Positions 1 through 5,954 are shown, counted from the stretch's first letter. The stretch: DNA of 10,779 nucleotides from Anaerolineales bacterium (GCA_018263655.1 JAANWY010000263.1:1-10779); one strand, 5' to 3'. Numbers and translations are program-made. Notes: generated by a model from the sequence alone, not told the origin.

Positions 1-106
1 CGGCCCGATTTCTAGCATCAGATTAGCGAGTTTCGGCGGAGGTGTCAAGGGCCTAGTCGAAAATCGGCTGAATTTGGCTAATCGGCGAATTCTGCAACAC
101 TCTCCT

Positions 107-227
107 GGGCTGCGCGTACCCTTCGGCAAGCTCAGGGCAGGCTCTGAGCGGCGTCCTGAGTTCATCGAAGCGACGTCCTGAGCTTGTCGAAGGGGGCATG
201 TCGAAGGGTTCGAGGTACGCGCAGCCC
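107..227. repeat. Palindromic intergenic repeat (REP/MITE-like)
   Basis: Fourteen-base perfect arms GGGCTGCGCGTACC (107-120) and GGTACGCGCAGCCC (214-227) enclose a second near-perfect pair, CCCTTCGGCAAGCTCAGG (from 119) against CCTGAGCTTGTCGAAGGG (ending near 194), plus further partial copies of the CTGAG...TCGAAG core in the loop. The same core recurs inside the ATPase remnants at about 7586 and 8938. The rest of 1-326 shows only a small AACTTG/CAAGTT hairpin (239-255) and the palindrome CCACCAAGGTGG (300-311) just past the hydrolase stop; I see no gene in it. Confidence 0.75.
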
Positions 228-326
228 ACACGTGAAACAACTTGACATCCAAGTTATGGGTAAACTCCAGGTAACTACTCAGGCGATCACACCTCAAGGC
301 CACCAAGGTGGGTAGTGCGTCGATTT

Positions 327-1292
327 TTACGAGAAAGCCCTGGGTTCTCGCTTAGATCTCTCTAGGATGCCAGTGAGGCAGCCGATGCCACCGGCGGCCT
401 TCAGCAGCTGGTCGACTTCGACGGTGTGGCAAGTAATGCCGGCGTCTGCGTAGAACGTCTGGGTGATCGGATTGCCGGCGGCCATCAGAATTTCGCGTGG
501 ACCCAGCGTGACGAAGTTGAGGGCCATTCCGCGCACGGCTTCGCCCTCATCGGGCAGGAACAGCACCTCGTAGCCGTTGCACCGCAGCGCGTCGACGGCG
601 GCGAAGGGCACGCGCCCCGGCCAGGCGATGGCCAGATCGCGATCGGCGAAGCGCAACTGGCCCATCAGGTGCATTGTCCCGTAAGACAACCCGACCTGAA
701 CGACGTCAGCGCCCATCTCCCGGACCAGGCTGGTCACCTGCGCGGCGCCTTCGGGGTTGGTCCGGAGGCCCGTCGCCAGCAGGACGGTTTCTGGGGTCAT
801 CCACATCGCATCGGCGCCCTCGAAGGTGCCGGCGCCGTGTACGGTGCGCAGGATGGGAATGCCCAGGTCGGCCAGCCGGCGCGCGACGAAGCGCTCCTCG
901 CCGGCGCGCACGGTGGACGCCGGCCGGCCCACGATGGCGCCTTCGGGTGTCATGAACATCAAGTCGGCGACGAACATCAGATTGGGCGGCGGTGTTTCGT
1001 TCGGCTCGACGTCGTGCACAGCGACGCCGGCCTCTCGATACGCCTGGGCGATGGCGTCGTGCTGCTCGCGGGCTCGATCGACATTCGGCAGATCGAGCAT
1101 GTGCAAAGCGTTAGGCTCAGTCAGGGCATCCATCTCCGGGCCTGGGCGGTGGAGCAGCACTGCCTTCAGCCGCGACCACTCGACCGTCACGCCACAGGTT
1201 CCCCAGATTTCGCCAATTTCCTCACGCGAAGACTTCGCACGTGGCGACCAGCCGGCGCCGCCGTAGGCCGCGGCCGTCGATGTGTCGATCAC
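327..1292 (-). CDS. Guanidino-group hydrolase / amidinotransferase family protein (DDAH-like)
   Basis: The 321-residue protein has the features of the pentein superfamily of guanidine-modifying enzymes (dimethylarginine dimethylaminohydrolase, arginine deiminase, amidinotransferases). Visible motifs are VADLMFM (108-114), GTFEGAD with Glu158 and Asp161, MHLMG with His208, and the C-terminal GGIGCLTG with the presumed nucleophile Cys305, so a Glu/His/Cys catalytic set is present. These enzymes attack the guanidinium carbon through a covalent thiouronium intermediate; the substrate cannot be told from sequence. The loop around VADL lacks the Arg of the more usual F.RD motif, and HLM replaces HLD, so substrate handling may differ from classical DDAH or ADI. 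The start used is GTG at 1292, 6 nt after the nitroreductase TAG, which implies an operon and translational coupling. Family similarity begins only near residue 34 (CGVTVEW), so a later start is possible. No U-rich terminator follows. Confidence 0.8.
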   Translation of the reverse strand: MIDTSTAAAYGGAGWSPRAKSSREEIGEIWGTCGVTVEWSRLKAVLLHRPGPEMDALTEPNALHMLDLPNVDRAREQHDAIAQAYREAGVAVHDVEPNETPPPNLMFVADLMFMTPEGAIVGRPASTVRAGEERFVARRLADLGIPILRTVHGAGTFEGADAMWMTPETVLLATGLRTNPEGAAQVTSLVREMGADVVQVGLSYGTMHLMGQLRFADRDLAIAWPGRVPFAAVDALRCNGYEVLFLPDEGEAVRGMALNFVTLGPREILMAAGNPITQTFYADAGITCHTVEVDQLLKAAGGIGCLTGILERSKREPRAFS

Positions 1293-1298
1293 GGCGAG

Positions 1299-1808
1299 CT
1301 ACCAACCTTCATAGCGCACCAGTTCCGATAGAGGCTTGCGTTCTTTCGGGCCGGGCTGGTCAGCCGCGTACCCGAGGGGAGTGAACGCGATGGGCTCCAC
1401 GTCGTCGGGCAAGTTCAGGATTTCGCGCGCGGCCGCAACACTGAAGGCGCCAATCCAACACGTGCCCAGGCCGGCGTTGGCGGCAGCTAACACCAGGTGA
1501 TCCATGACGATGGCCACGTCTACGCTGTGATAGTTCTTGCCATCGCCGCGGACCCAGCCGTCGGCCGGAATCCCACAGGCGCAGATGATGAGGGGCGCTT
1601 GCACGAACCAATCCCGGTCGTAGATGCGCTGCAACTCAGCTTCACGCCCTGTCGTGTGGATGACGATGAGTTGGAACGGCTGCCGGTTGGCGGCTGTAGG
1701 CGCCAGGCGCGCGGCTTCGAGTACCTGACCCAGTTTGTCTTCTTCGACCGGGTCGGATTTGTACGCTCGTACGCTGTAGCGTTTTTCGATGAGTGCTGAG
1801 AAGTCCAT
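1299..1808 (-). CDS. Nitroreductase family protein (FMN-dependent oxidoreductase)
   Basis: A small nitroreductase-fold flavoprotein of about 169 residues. The N-terminal RYSVRAY segment and PTAANRQPFQ are the typical FMN-binding elements, GLGTCWIGAF sits in the dimer/flavin region, and FTPLGYAADQPGPKERKPL is the common C-terminal loop. Members use NAD(P)H to reduce nitro compounds, quinones, flavins or other acceptors in the cytosol; the substrate here is unknown. I prefer ATG at 1808 over an upstream in-frame TTG at 1826, because family similarity starts at MDFSALIEKRYSVRAY; a weak purine-rich stretch (AAAGCGAG) lies about 8 nt upstream. It is the first gene of a two-gene operon with the guanidino hydrolase. 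The 5' leader carries three tandem 37-bp repeats. Confidence 0.88.
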   Translation of the reverse strand: MDFSALIEKRYSVRAYKSDPVEEDKLGQVLEAARLAPTAANRQPFQLIVIHTTGREAELQRIYDRDWFVQAPLIICACGIPADGWVRGDGKNYHSVDVAIVMDHLVLAAANAGLGTCWIGAFSVAAAREILNLPDDVEPIAFTPLGYAADQPGPKERKPLSELVRYEGW

Positions 1809-1828
1809 GCTGTATCTCGCTTTCAATG

Positions 1829-1939
1829 CTAGTCTCTGTGCTCGGCAAGGTCTCCTGACCGCAGCCTAGTTTCTATGCTCGGCAAGGTCTCCTGACCGCA
1901 ACCTAGTTTCTATGCTCGGCAAGGTCTCCTGACCGCAGC
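1829..1939. repeat. Three tandem copies of a 37-bp unit
   Basis: Units lie at 1829-1865, 1866-1902 and 1903-1939 and differ at only a few positions (for example CTAGTCTCTGTG in the first, CTAGTTTCTATG in the other two). There are no spacers. Each unit contains GGTCTCCTGACC, which in the minus-strand RNA forms a 4-bp stem with an AGGA tetraloop. The array begins about 20 nt upstream of the nitroreductase ATG and would be transcribed as its leader. Confidence 0.95.
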
Positions 1940-1942
1940 CCA

Positions 1943-1971
1943 ATTGTACACCAAGCAGGTCGCTAGGACAA
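1943..1971 (-). promoter_or_regulatory. Putative sigma70-type promoter for the nitroreductase operon
   Basis: On the minus strand TTGTCC (1971-1966) and TACAAT (1948-1943) are separated by exactly 17 nt. A start site some 7 nt downstream of the -10 box would fall at about 1936, so the transcript would carry essentially all of the 37-bp tandem repeats. This is a motif match only. Confidence 0.45.
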
Positions 1972-2125
1972 TCCAGCCAATCCGGTGTTTCCCCCTAAAT
2001 GGACGCTTTCGCAATCAAGGCTGGAAAAACCCTCGGGCATTTGACAAGCGAGTGGGAATCGACCACAATCAGTGATACGATACTGATCACCGTACACTCA
2101 TTGTCATTAAGTTAACAGCGTATCA

Positions 2126-2218
2126 GAAAACTGCTCCCAGCACCCGCCTGCCTGTGGGTCCCCGGGTGCGTCAACGGCCCGCGGACCCACAGGCAGGCGG
2201 GTCTCAGAGCGAGTTTTC
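2126..2218. repeat. Large palindromic element with 19-bp perfect arms
   Basis: The inner arms CCCGCCTGCCTGTGGGTCC (2143-2161) and their exact reverse complement (2183-2201) flank a 21-nt loop. The outer parts GAAAACTGCTC (2126-2136) and GAGCGAGTTTTC (2207-2218) also pair with one indel. The CCTGCCTGTG core recurs inside the histidine kinase gene at 5988-6018 and 6722-6748. About 1950-2125 I see no gene or clear element. Confidence 0.85.
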
Positions 2219-2241
2219 CGAAACCTTCTTAACAAGCGTGA

Positions 2242-2309
2242 AGGTGACCGGCACTTGTAATGCATGCACAATTCCGTAGCTAGATCTACATCTTAAGTGC
2301 CGGTCACCT
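2242..2309. repeat. Inverted repeat, 15-bp perfect arms
   Basis: AGGTGACCGGCACTT (2242-2256) is the exact reverse complement of 2295-2309. The 38-nt loop is AT-rich and includes TGCATGCA and TAGATCTA palindromes. It is the second of three consecutive palindromes upstream of the aldo/keto reductase. Confidence 0.85.
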
Positions 2310-2345
2310 GTCTTATCTTGATGACATTGACTGTACACTGGTGAT

Positions 2346-2423
2346 TACTCAGGCACTTCGTGCCTACACAAGAAGAGGCCTCAACTGCGAGGGCGGTGGC
2401 CGGGCGATGGCCTGAGTAGTTAC
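2346..2423. repeat. Palindromic element upstream of the aldo/keto reductase
   Basis: TACTCAGGC (2346-2354) pairs with GCCTGAGTA (2410-2418). Inside are a tight hairpin AGGCAC-TTC-GTGCCT (2351-2365) and GAGGCCTC. The 14-mer GCCTGAGTAGTTAC (2410-2423) recurs as its exact reverse complement at 271-284, so this end belongs to a dispersed element. Confidence 0.75.
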
Positions 2424-2463
2424 ATACACTGTTAACTGGAGACTGAACAGGGGGTAATTCGAG

Positions 2464-3456
2464 ATGGAATATCGCACACTAGGTCGCACTGGCGTTCAGG
2501 TGTCTCAACTGTGTTTCGGAACGATGTCGTTCGGCGGCATTGCTGACGAGGAAATGTCGGCCGCGATGTATCATCGGTGCCGCGAGGTGGGCGTCAATTT
2601 TTTCGACACCGCTAATGTGTACACCGACGGTCGCTCCGAAGAGATTCTGGGTCAGTTAGCCGCCGGCGAGCGTGACGAGATCATCCTGGCGTCCAAGGTT
2701 CATTTCCCCATGGGCGACGACGTGAACGCCCGAGGTTTGTCGCGCCGGCACATCATGCTCGCTGTGGAAGCCAGCCTGAAGCGGCTGGGAACCGACCGGC
2801 TGGACCTCTACTACGTCCACGGCTTCGATCCCAACACACCCATCGAGGAACCGCTGCACGCTATGGATGACCTGGCCCATCAGGGCAAGATCCTCTACCC
2901 CGCTGTCAGCAATTGGGCGGCGTGGCAGATCGCCAAGGCTCTCGGCGTTTCCGCGCGCGAGGGGCTGGCGCGCTTCGAGTGCATCCAGCCGATGTACAAT
3001 CTGGTGAAGCGCCAGGCCGAAGTCGAGATTCTGCCGCTGGCGGAGGCGGAGGAGATGGCGGTGGTGCCGTACAGCCCGCTGGGCGGCGGTCTGCTGACCG
3101 GGAAGTATGGGCCCGAGCAGCGGCCGGAGCAGGGCCGGCTGGTGGAGAATGACATGTACACCAGGCGCTACGGCGAGCCACAGTACTACGCGGTGGCCGG
3201 CTGCTTCACCGCATACGCCCGCGAGCGCGACGTCCATCCAGCGACGCTGGCGGTGGCCTGGGTGATGTCACATCCCAATGTGACAGCGCCCATCATCGGC
3301 GCGCGGAACGTGGAGCAGTTGGAGGCTTCGCTGGCTGCACTCGATGTAGACATGACGCCCGAACGGCGAGCCGAGATTTCGGCGTTGTCTTCGGAGCCGC
3401 CGCCGGCCACCGACCGTAGCGAAGAGAAGGCGGGCGTCCTCTACAAAACTGAGTAG
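2464..3456 (+). CDS. Aldo/keto reductase
   Basis: The 330-residue protein is a full-length (beta/alpha)8 NAD(P)H-dependent oxidoreductase. The N-terminus MEYRTLGRTGVQVSQLCFGT is typical of the family. The catalytic tetrad is visible as Asp48 and Tyr53 (FFDTANVY), Lys78 (LASKV) and His119 (YYVHG). The cofactor-binding C-terminal region VTAPIIGARNVEQLEASL is also intact. It would reduce aldehydes or ketones in the cytosol; the substrate cannot be inferred. The ATG at 2464 is preceded by AGGGGG about 9 nt upstream. It is the only plus-strand gene in the window and stands alone between palindromic elements, so it is probably monocistronic. Length and motifs are normal and nothing suggests damage. 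Confidence 0.93.
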   Translation: MEYRTLGRTGVQVSQLCFGTMSFGGIADEEMSAAMYHRCREVGVNFFDTANVYTDGRSEEILGQLAAGERDEIILASKVHFPMGDDVNARGLSRRHIMLAVEASLKRLGTDRLDLYYVHGFDPNTPIEEPLHAMDDLAHQGKILYPAVSNWAAWQIAKALGVSAREGLARFECIQPMYNLVKRQAEVEILPLAEAEEMAVVPYSPLGGGLLTGKYGPEQRPEQGRLVENDMYTRRYGEPQYYAVAGCFTAYARERDVHPATLAVAWVMSHPNVTAPIIGARNVEQLEASLAALDVDMTPERRAEISALSSEPPPATDRSEEKAGVLYKTE

Positions 3457-3464
3457 ATCCAATT

Positions 3465-3511
3465 GCTCCCACTGGATGACGAGCCGGCAGCCGATGTCAT
3501 CCAGTGGGAGC
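3465..3511. repeat. 16-bp perfect inverted repeat after the aldo/keto reductase
   Basis: GCTCCCACTGGATGAC (3465-3480) and its exact reverse complement (3496-3511) flank a 15-nt loop, 9 nt after the stop codon. The RNA hairpin could protect the 3' end or stop transcription, but no T-run follows on either strand, so it is not a classical intrinsic terminator. Confidence 0.85.
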
Positions 3512-3542
3512 GAGAAGACCGGGTCTACTGAGACTAAGATTG

Positions 3543-3619
3543 GTGTAACCGTTCAGGGGGTAGCCAGAATGGGCCTAACCCGCTCGCAATGACACCCCGT
3601 GCCCCGTGAACGCTTACAC
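3543..3619. repeat. Imperfect inverted repeat, 18-nt arms
   Basis: GTGTAACCGTTCAGGGGG (3543-3560) matches the reverse complement of 3602-3619 at 16 of 18 positions. It resembles a short non-autonomous palindromic element. The remainder of 3512-3701 shows no gene. Confidence 0.7.
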
Positions 3620-3701
3620 GGATACTTCTGTGATCTTTGGTTAACCGTGTTAGCCGGATGACCTGCGCAGCAATCTAGGCCGTGAACTCGCTCAGCATCC
3701 G

Positions 3702-3986
3702 TCAGTACGGGGTTTGTTCGATGTCCTCGCAGAACCAAATTTCCGGTGGACCACTCACCCCGGCGTTCGCCATAGCCGACTTCAACTCCTCAGAGTCGGC
3801 AAACGCCATTGCTGCGTTCATGTCCTTGAACTGGTGCGTAACAATCATGGCGTCTGGGTCATTAGCGTCGCGATGGACACTTGCGCCAGTGACGCCTTTT
3901 TCCTTGCGCACCGACGCAAATTCATCGTATGCGCGCTTCCAGTTGCCATAATCACTAACTTTGTGTCTCACGAACATGGTAGCCAT
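3702..3986 (-). CDS. Small ABM-like dimeric alpha/beta-barrel protein
   Basis: A protein of 94 residues beginning MATMFVRHKVSDYGNWKRAY. The pattern of a beta strand with HKV, an amphipathic helix (YGNWKRAYDEFASVRK), a strand with DAMIVTHQF and a helix (MNAAMAFADSEELKSAM) fits the antibiotic-biosynthesis-monooxygenase/cyclase-like dimeric ferredoxin-fold superfamily. Members include small monooxygenases, heme-degrading enzymes and proteins of unknown role; no catalytic residue can be assigned. ATG at 3986 is chosen over an upstream TTG at 3995 because GGAGG lies 10 nt upstream of the ATG but would be only 1 nt from the TTG. It starts 34 nt after the DsrE-like gene ends and is probably co-transcribed with it. 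The TGA at 3702 looks like a true stop because family-like sequence is already complete. Confidence 0.75.
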   Translation of the reverse strand: MATMFVRHKVSDYGNWKRAYDEFASVRKEKGVTGASVHRDANDPDAMIVTHQFKDMNAAMAFADSEELKSAMANAGVSGPPEIWFCEDIEQTPY

Positions 3987-4020
3987 TGTCAACAAACCTC
4001 CATTCTATTGGTGATCACAA

Positions 4021-4380
4021 TCAGAAACTAACCACACTCGACTCGGAAACCAAATTGGCAAACCCATCCGGGCCAATGAAGGAGGCGTTCAACATCTTGA
4101 GGTCTTCTTCAGTCACCCCACGGGCAACAGAGCAAGCCCCTCAAACATACACCGAAACGTTCCCCTCAACCACCTTCTCGATTAACTCAGGAAGGGGCGG
4201 AAATCCGACCCCATGAATACTCTTAGCCACCGCCTCTTTTACCAAATACACCCCTTCACCAAGCAGGGCGATACCTACCTCTTTGCCAGTCATCAGAGCG
4301 CCCACAGCAGTGACGAAGGCTAGGGTACACTTGGTCGGATCATCGGTCGCGTGGGTGGCAACTGCCAGAATCTTTGTCAT
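4021..4380 (-). CDS. DsrE-family protein, candidate selenoprotein (in-frame TGA at codon 80)
   Basis: The reading starts MTKILAVATHATDDPTKCTL and follows the pattern of small DsrE/DsrF-like sulfur-relay proteins: an N-terminal beta strand and T/D-rich loop, VGIALLGEGVYLVKE (35-49), HGVGFPPLPELIEKV (56-70) and a strand SVYV. At 4143-4141 a TGA occupies the position where, from memory of the family, a conserved Cys follows (VYVCGAC). In the same frame GACSVARGVTEEDLK and 24 further residues continue to a TGA at 4021, giving about 119 residues, the usual family length. Reading the TGA as selenocysteine gives a redox-type UxxC motif (Sec80-Gly-Ala-Cys83). A SECIS-like hairpin lies 3' of it. The ATG has a strong ribosome-binding site (AAGGAG, 6-7 nt spacing). 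DsrE-fold proteins are cytosolic and often handle persulfide sulfur; the exact role here is unknown. The alternative is a single-base nonsense mutation giving a 79-residue truncated protein. Confidence 0.72.
4109..4131 (-). promoter_or_regulatory. Candidate bacterial SECIS element
   Basis: In the minus-strand RNA, GUUGCCC (4128-4122), loop GUG (4121-4119) and GGGUGAC (4118-4112) form a 7-bp stem (five Watson-Crick, two wobble pairs). A U-U mismatch and two further pairs (C4130-G4110, U4131-A4109) extend it. The apical loop begins 20 nt after the UGA and opens with G followed by U. As I recall the bacterial consensus, SECIS hairpins have a short G/GU-containing loop about 16-37 nt downstream of the UGA, so spacing and loop both fit. 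I judged the fold by eye, without an energy calculation. Confidence 0.5.
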
Positions 4381-4454
4381 TTCTAACTCCTTTCTTTATG
4401 TCTGCTTTTCCCTCATTCGTCCTCTATGCCGGCTTGTTCCGTCATCATCCTACC

Positions 4455-4507
4455 GTGGACCTGCTCGCATGACACTTCCCAAGGTGTCCGCACACGAGCA
4501 GGTCCAC
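4455..4507. repeat. 13-bp inverted repeat between two genes of the DsrE cluster
   Basis: GTGGACCTGCTCG (4455-4467) and CGAGCAGGTCCAC (4495-4507) are exact reverse complements, with an inner GACAC/GTGTC pair (4471-4475, 4484-4488). The hairpin begins 5 nt after the stop of the upstream ABM-like gene and lies about 75 nt before the DsrE-like start. There is no T-run, so partial termination or mRNA end protection are both possible. Confidence 0.8.
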
Positions 4508-4511
4508 AGCC

Positions 4512-4859
4512 TCACTCAATCCCTTGGAGGGAGGAGTACACCTTTGTCGGCACTCCCGCCACCGCCTCCATAAGCTGCGGTGAGGGGGCGCCAAACACCT
4601 CCACTGAAAGATCCGCAAGCTCCATGAGTCTTCCGAGAGCATCGCCAAGGTTGGCCATATGCGCTAGCACAGCCTCCGAGCTCTCATAGGTCTCACGAAC
4701 CACGCACTCGGTCTGGTCGCTGTTGAGAAACCAGTCATACTGGAGCGTTCCAGGGTCCTTCTCTTTCACTACCGATACACATTCGGCCGCTACCTGCTTG
4801 AACTCGTCTAGCTTGCCCTCGTGAATCTTCAGCCGAGCGCTTACTTGTAGTTTACTCAT
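4512..4859 (-). CDS. Antibiotic biosynthesis monooxygenase (ABM)-like protein
   Basis: A 115-residue protein starting MSKLQVSARLKIHEGKLDEF. The alternation of a strand, an amphipathic helix (EGKLDEFKQVAAECVSVVKEK), the DPGTLQYDWFLN strand, the ECVVRETYESSEAVLAHM strand-helix pair and a C-terminal strand matches ABM-domain dimeric ferredoxin-fold proteins of the putative quinol-monooxygenase type. The known members of the fold act as cofactor-free oxygenases or have unknown roles. ATG at 4859 has GAGGGG 6 nt upstream. It is the first gene of the ABM / DsrE-like / ABM cluster. A minus-strand -10-like TATACT (4884-4879) lies about 20 nt upstream of the start, without a convincing -35 box. Confidence 0.8.
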   Translation of the reverse strand: MSKLQVSARLKIHEGKLDEFKQVAAECVSVVKEKDPGTLQYDWFLNSDQTECVVRETYESSEAVLAHMANLGDALGRLMELADLSVEVFGAPSPQLMEAVAGVPTKVYSSLQGIE

Positions 4860-4981
4860 TGTCTACCCCTCGAACACCAGTATAACCGATTCTGGCGCTG
4901 AAAACTATCGGAGAGACGCTGATTCCGGTGTGGGAAAATGGCTCGTGGCTTGTCGGTGTTTGTCCTACACAGCACCTAAGC

Positions 4982-5102
4982 GAGCTTTCTCGGAAAGTCT
5001 TTGAATACGCTCTGAGCCCCCGTCTTCGGAGGCGTTGCCAGCGAAATTGCTCTGCCGAACACGCCCCGCAGACGGGGCTTCGAGCACTTTCCGCGAGAGC
5101 TC
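4982..5102. repeat. Nested imperfect palindrome, about 120 bp
   Basis: GAGCTTTCTCGGAAAGT (4982-4998) pairs with ACTTTCCGCGAGAGCTC (5086-5102) at 15 of 17 positions. Inside, AGCCCCCGTCT (from 5015) pairs with AGACGGGGCT (from 5070) with one bulge, and GGCGT (5031-5035) with ACGCC (5061-5065). It lies in a 462-bp stretch without genes (4860-5321). Confidence 0.75.
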
Positions 5103-5186
5103 AAGCGTGAGCGGAGGTGGGGGGGGCGGATTACGGCGCTAGCCGTGGGGCAAACTGGACGAGGAAGGATTCAGTCGAATTCAGTC

Positions 5187-5320
5187 GGGCGTGTTCAAAA
5201 CGGGTTGGGGGCTCGGTCGGAGACCGGCCCCAGCGGCAAAAAACCTCGCTCTGGCCGGTCTCCGCATCACTTACAGACCGAGTCCAGGCATGGTCTTCAA
5301 CTGGTTTTGAACACACTCGA
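5187..5320. repeat. Nested inverted repeat downstream of the response regulator
   Basis: The outer arms GTGTTCAAAAC (5191-5201) and GTTTTGAACAC (5304-5314) are perfect. The middle arms CTCGGTC (5212-5218) and GACCGAG (5276-5282) and the inner arms CGGAGACCGGCC (5218-5229) and GGCCGGTCTCCG (5253-5264) nest within. It starts almost at the 3' end of the response regulator gene and would form a long hairpin in its mRNA. No U-tract follows, so it is better described as a palindromic element than an intrinsic terminator. Confidence 0.8.
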
Positions 5321-5321
5321 T

Positions 5322-5954
5322 TCAGTCAATGAGTTGGTTTTCGATGGCGTAACGAATGATCTCGGCGGTGTTCGTGAAGCCCATCTTCTCGAGGATTCGG
5401 GCGCGGTAGGTGCTGACGGTCTTCACGCTCAACGCCAGGTCCGAGGCGATTTCCGTGGGTGTTTTGCCGGCCGCCAGCATCCGCATCACCTGGAACTCGC
5501 GGTCAGACAGGGCAACGTGCCGTGGCTGGTCGATGGTCGCATTTACACCAAGAGCCAGGGTCTCGGCCAGGCTGGCGCTGACGTACTTGCCGCCGGCCAC
5601 CGCCTTGCGAATGGCCTTGACCAATTCCTCCGGCGCGCTTTCTTTGGTCAGATACCCGGACGCTCCGGCTTTCAGAACGCGCACCGCAAACTGCTCTTCG
5701 GCGTGCATGCTCAGCACCAACACTGGCAGGTCGGGCCGATAGTGTTTAAGCTCTTTCAAAACATCCAGGCCGCTGCGCCCGGGCATGGTAATATCCAACA
5801 CCAACACGTGCAAATCCTGGGTGAGGGCCTTGTGCAGCGCCTCCTCGGCGTCCGAGGCCTCATCCGCGACTATCATATCGGGGGTTTCCGACAAAATCTG
5901 TTTCAGCCCCCGGCGCACAATCGCGTGATCATCGGCGATGAGTACGTTGATCAT
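5322..5954 (-). CDS. Two-component response regulator, NarL/FixJ family
   Basis: The 210-residue protein has a receiver domain (about 1-120) and a LuxR-type helix-turn-helix (about 146-207). Receiver residues are intact: the acidic pair Asp8-Asp9 (IADDH), phospho-acceptor Asp54 (VLDITMPG), Ser82 and Lys104 (GYLTKESA). The HTH reads LSDREFQVMRMLAAGKTPTEIA followed by SVKTVSTYRARILEKMG. Phosphorylation by the neighbouring kinase would trigger DNA binding and transcriptional control; the regulon is unknown. The ATG at 5954 overlaps the kinase stop codon (ATGA), so the two proteins are translationally coupled. Length and motifs are normal for the family. A long nested palindrome follows the stop. 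Confidence 0.95.
   Translation of the reverse strand: MINVLIADDHAIVRRGLKQILSETPDMIVADEASDAEEALHKALTQDLHVLVLDITMPGRSGLDVLKELKHYRPDLPVLVLSMHAEEQFAVRVLKAGASGYLTKESAPEELVKAIRKAVAGGKYVSASLAETLALGVNATIDQPRHVALSDREFQVMRMLAAGKTPTEIASDLALSVKTVSTYRARILEKMGFTNTAEIIRYAIENQLID

Noticed and set aside
426..1331. 301-codon plus-strand open frame
   Set aside because: It lies opposite the guanidino hydrolase, whose catalytic motifs are clear, and its product resembles nothing.
1829..1939. Possible CRISPR array (37-bp repeats)
   Set aside because: The three units abut directly with no spacers, and no cas gene is near, so this is a simple tandem repeat.
3465..3511. Intrinsic terminator after the aldo/keto reductase
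   Set aside because: The stem is strong but no T-run follows on either strand, so it is listed as an inverted repeat only.
3675..3704. Read-through of the TGA ending the 94-residue ABM-like protein
   Set aside because: The family-like sequence is already complete and only eight unremarkable codons follow before a TAG.
4283..4689. Plus-strand open frames opposite the DsrE and ABM genes
   Set aside because: They are shadows of better supported minus-strand genes and span the 4455-4507 hairpin.
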